DNA of 64,000 nucleotides, from assembly GCF_030036535.1 (NCBI RefSeq), contig NZ_CP080388.1, positions 1,607,001 to 1,671,000 on the forward strand. The letters are read 5' to 3'. This stretch comes from Agrobacterium cucumeris. GTDB lineage: Bacteria > Pseudomonadota > Alphaproteobacteria > Rhizobiales > Rhizobiaceae. The translations under genes and the position numbers were made by a program. The notes beneath the pieces are model-generated. The model worked only from the letters and a program-made list of their open reading frames with translations, was not told the DNA's origin and searched no databases. Of this stretch, positions 63,369 through 64,000 are shown in pieces. The number at the start of each line of letters is the position of its first letter. Within the stretch, counting starts at the first letter, position 1.

Positions 63369-64000
63369 TCAGAGTTTGTAGTCTTGAATGCTCACGACGC
63401 CGAACGGATTAAATTTGTAACTATCGTCCTCATACCGCATGTCATTGGACAGGGTGGCATGATGAGCCGTTACTGTCGTTTCCACACCATTGCGCGCCAT
63501 CTGATCGGCAATATCGTCCATCAGCGCGGCGATCTTCAATTGCTCCGGATTGGTTGACGGCAGGTTTTCGTCTTTCCGGATGAAGCCCACCTCGATATCA
63601 GGCAGCCCGACCAGATGAAATCCGACGCTTGCCATGCCGTTGGCATCGTCGCCGATCGGTCGGCGTGCAAAAGCGAGACGGCAGGTTCTGGCGAGCGCCA
63701 GCAGATCACCTGACGCGGCGTCGCTGCGCGACTGCTCGAAAAGCTCTTTCCAGCGCCGTGCTCCATGCGCGACGCCTGCGCTTTCGCCTTTGACGGCGAT
63801 GGCACCGTGGTCAAGCATATGTTGCACGAACTGCAGGGCCGTGGCCGATGTCGTGACCGCATTTTCCGCGTCCATCGACGGGCCAAGCACATAAAGAACC
63901 GAGCCGTGTCCAGCGACCGCCTCTTCGTCGGCCTCTTGATAGGTGTCCGGGTCAACTCGGTCCCAGCAGACATTGAAGGATCGCTCCATCCGGTCGTCCG
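63369..64000 (-). CDS. unrecognised protein, 5' end possibly beyond the window
   Basis: At least 206 residues can be read from an ATG at 63989, but the frame stays open to the window edge, so this ATG may be internal. The product is soluble and acidic with no signal peptide. Visible segments include GSVLYVLGPSMDAENAV, HMLDHGAIAVKGESAGVAHG and LSNDMRYEDDSYKFNPFGVV. I do not recognise the family. The repeated mention of residues typical of small alpha/beta domains gives no function. It converges with the LacI gene, leaving a 56-nt gap. Confidence 0.6.
   Translation of the reverse strand, partial: DDRMERSFNVCWDRVDPDTYQEADEEAVAGHGSVLYVLGPSMDAENAVTTSATALQFVQHMLDHGAIAVKGESAGVAHGARRWKELFEQSRSDAASGDLLALARTCRLAFARRPIGDDANGMASVGFHLVGLPDIEVGFIRKDENLPSTNPEQLKIAALMDDIADQMARNGVETTVTAHHATLSNDMRYEDDSYKFNPFGVVSIQDYKL

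Overview
The window looks like a piece of an Agrobacterium/Rhizobium-type alphaproteobacterial replicon. The reasons are dense sugar ABC-transporter operons each with its own regulator, high-GC coding sequence, and an alginate lyase whose length (776 residues) and catalytic numbering (H311, Y365, H531) coincide with what I recall of the PL15 exo-lyase Atu3025 of Agrobacterium tumefaciens. No rRNA, tRNA, IS element, prophage gene or CRISPR array was recognised. The gene content is catabolic and accessory.

Layout. (1) 1-12740, minus strand: an alginate-oligosaccharide operon. In transcription order it holds a GntR/FCD regulator, ABC ATPase, two LplB/LplC-type permeases, a solute-binding protein with a calcium loop, the PL15 lyase, a probable DEH reductase (SDR), an SGNH esterase, a 2-hydroxyacid dehydrogenase, a TIM-barrel isomerase and a glucarate-dehydratase-like enzyme cut by the window edge. 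(2) 12787-14846: an MFS exporter and its divergent TetR regulator, with three palindromic operators between them. (3) 14957-19506: alkaline phosphatase with a Pho-box-like site, then a three-gene operon of a Tat-exported CxxC protein, a LolD-like ATPase and an FtsX-like permease with a 20-histidine loop. (4) 19766-29581: a DUF1801 protein and a pentitol operon (xylitol dehydrogenase, AraC regulator, RbsB/A/C-type importer, ribitol dehydrogenase, D-ribulokinase, another SDR). (5) 29686-33869: ProP-like symporter, PRC-barrel protein, GGDEF-EAL protein.

(6) 34209-48726 is the most interesting part. Two inositol-monophosphatase-like plus dual-specificity-phosphatase-like gene pairs flank a metallophosphoesterase, a Na/Pi-cotransporter-PhoU protein, a LacI regulator and an FbpABC-type importer with three tandem binding proteins. 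The binding proteins lack the tyrosine pair expected of ferric-binding proteins. I infer an AfuABC-like system that imports phosphorylated carbohydrates and strips their phosphate inside the cell. (7) 48847-53668: TerC-CBS-CorC protein, DedA protein, DUF1402 protein, a transglutaminase-like cysteine protease and a small anchored protein. (8) 53686-55911: a PhnF-like GntR regulator divergent from a HAD hydrolase and a PNPOx-like flavoprotein. (9) 55978-63312: a MalFGK/UgpBAEC-type sugar importer with an isomerase and a Gfo/Idh dehydrogenase, under a divergent LacI regulator with a perfect 16-bp operator. (10) 63369-64000: an unrecognised partial gene.

Functions come from motif reading and remembered families; no database search was run. 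Starts were moved from the longest frame to the best Shine-Dalgarno-supported codon where the sequence allowed.
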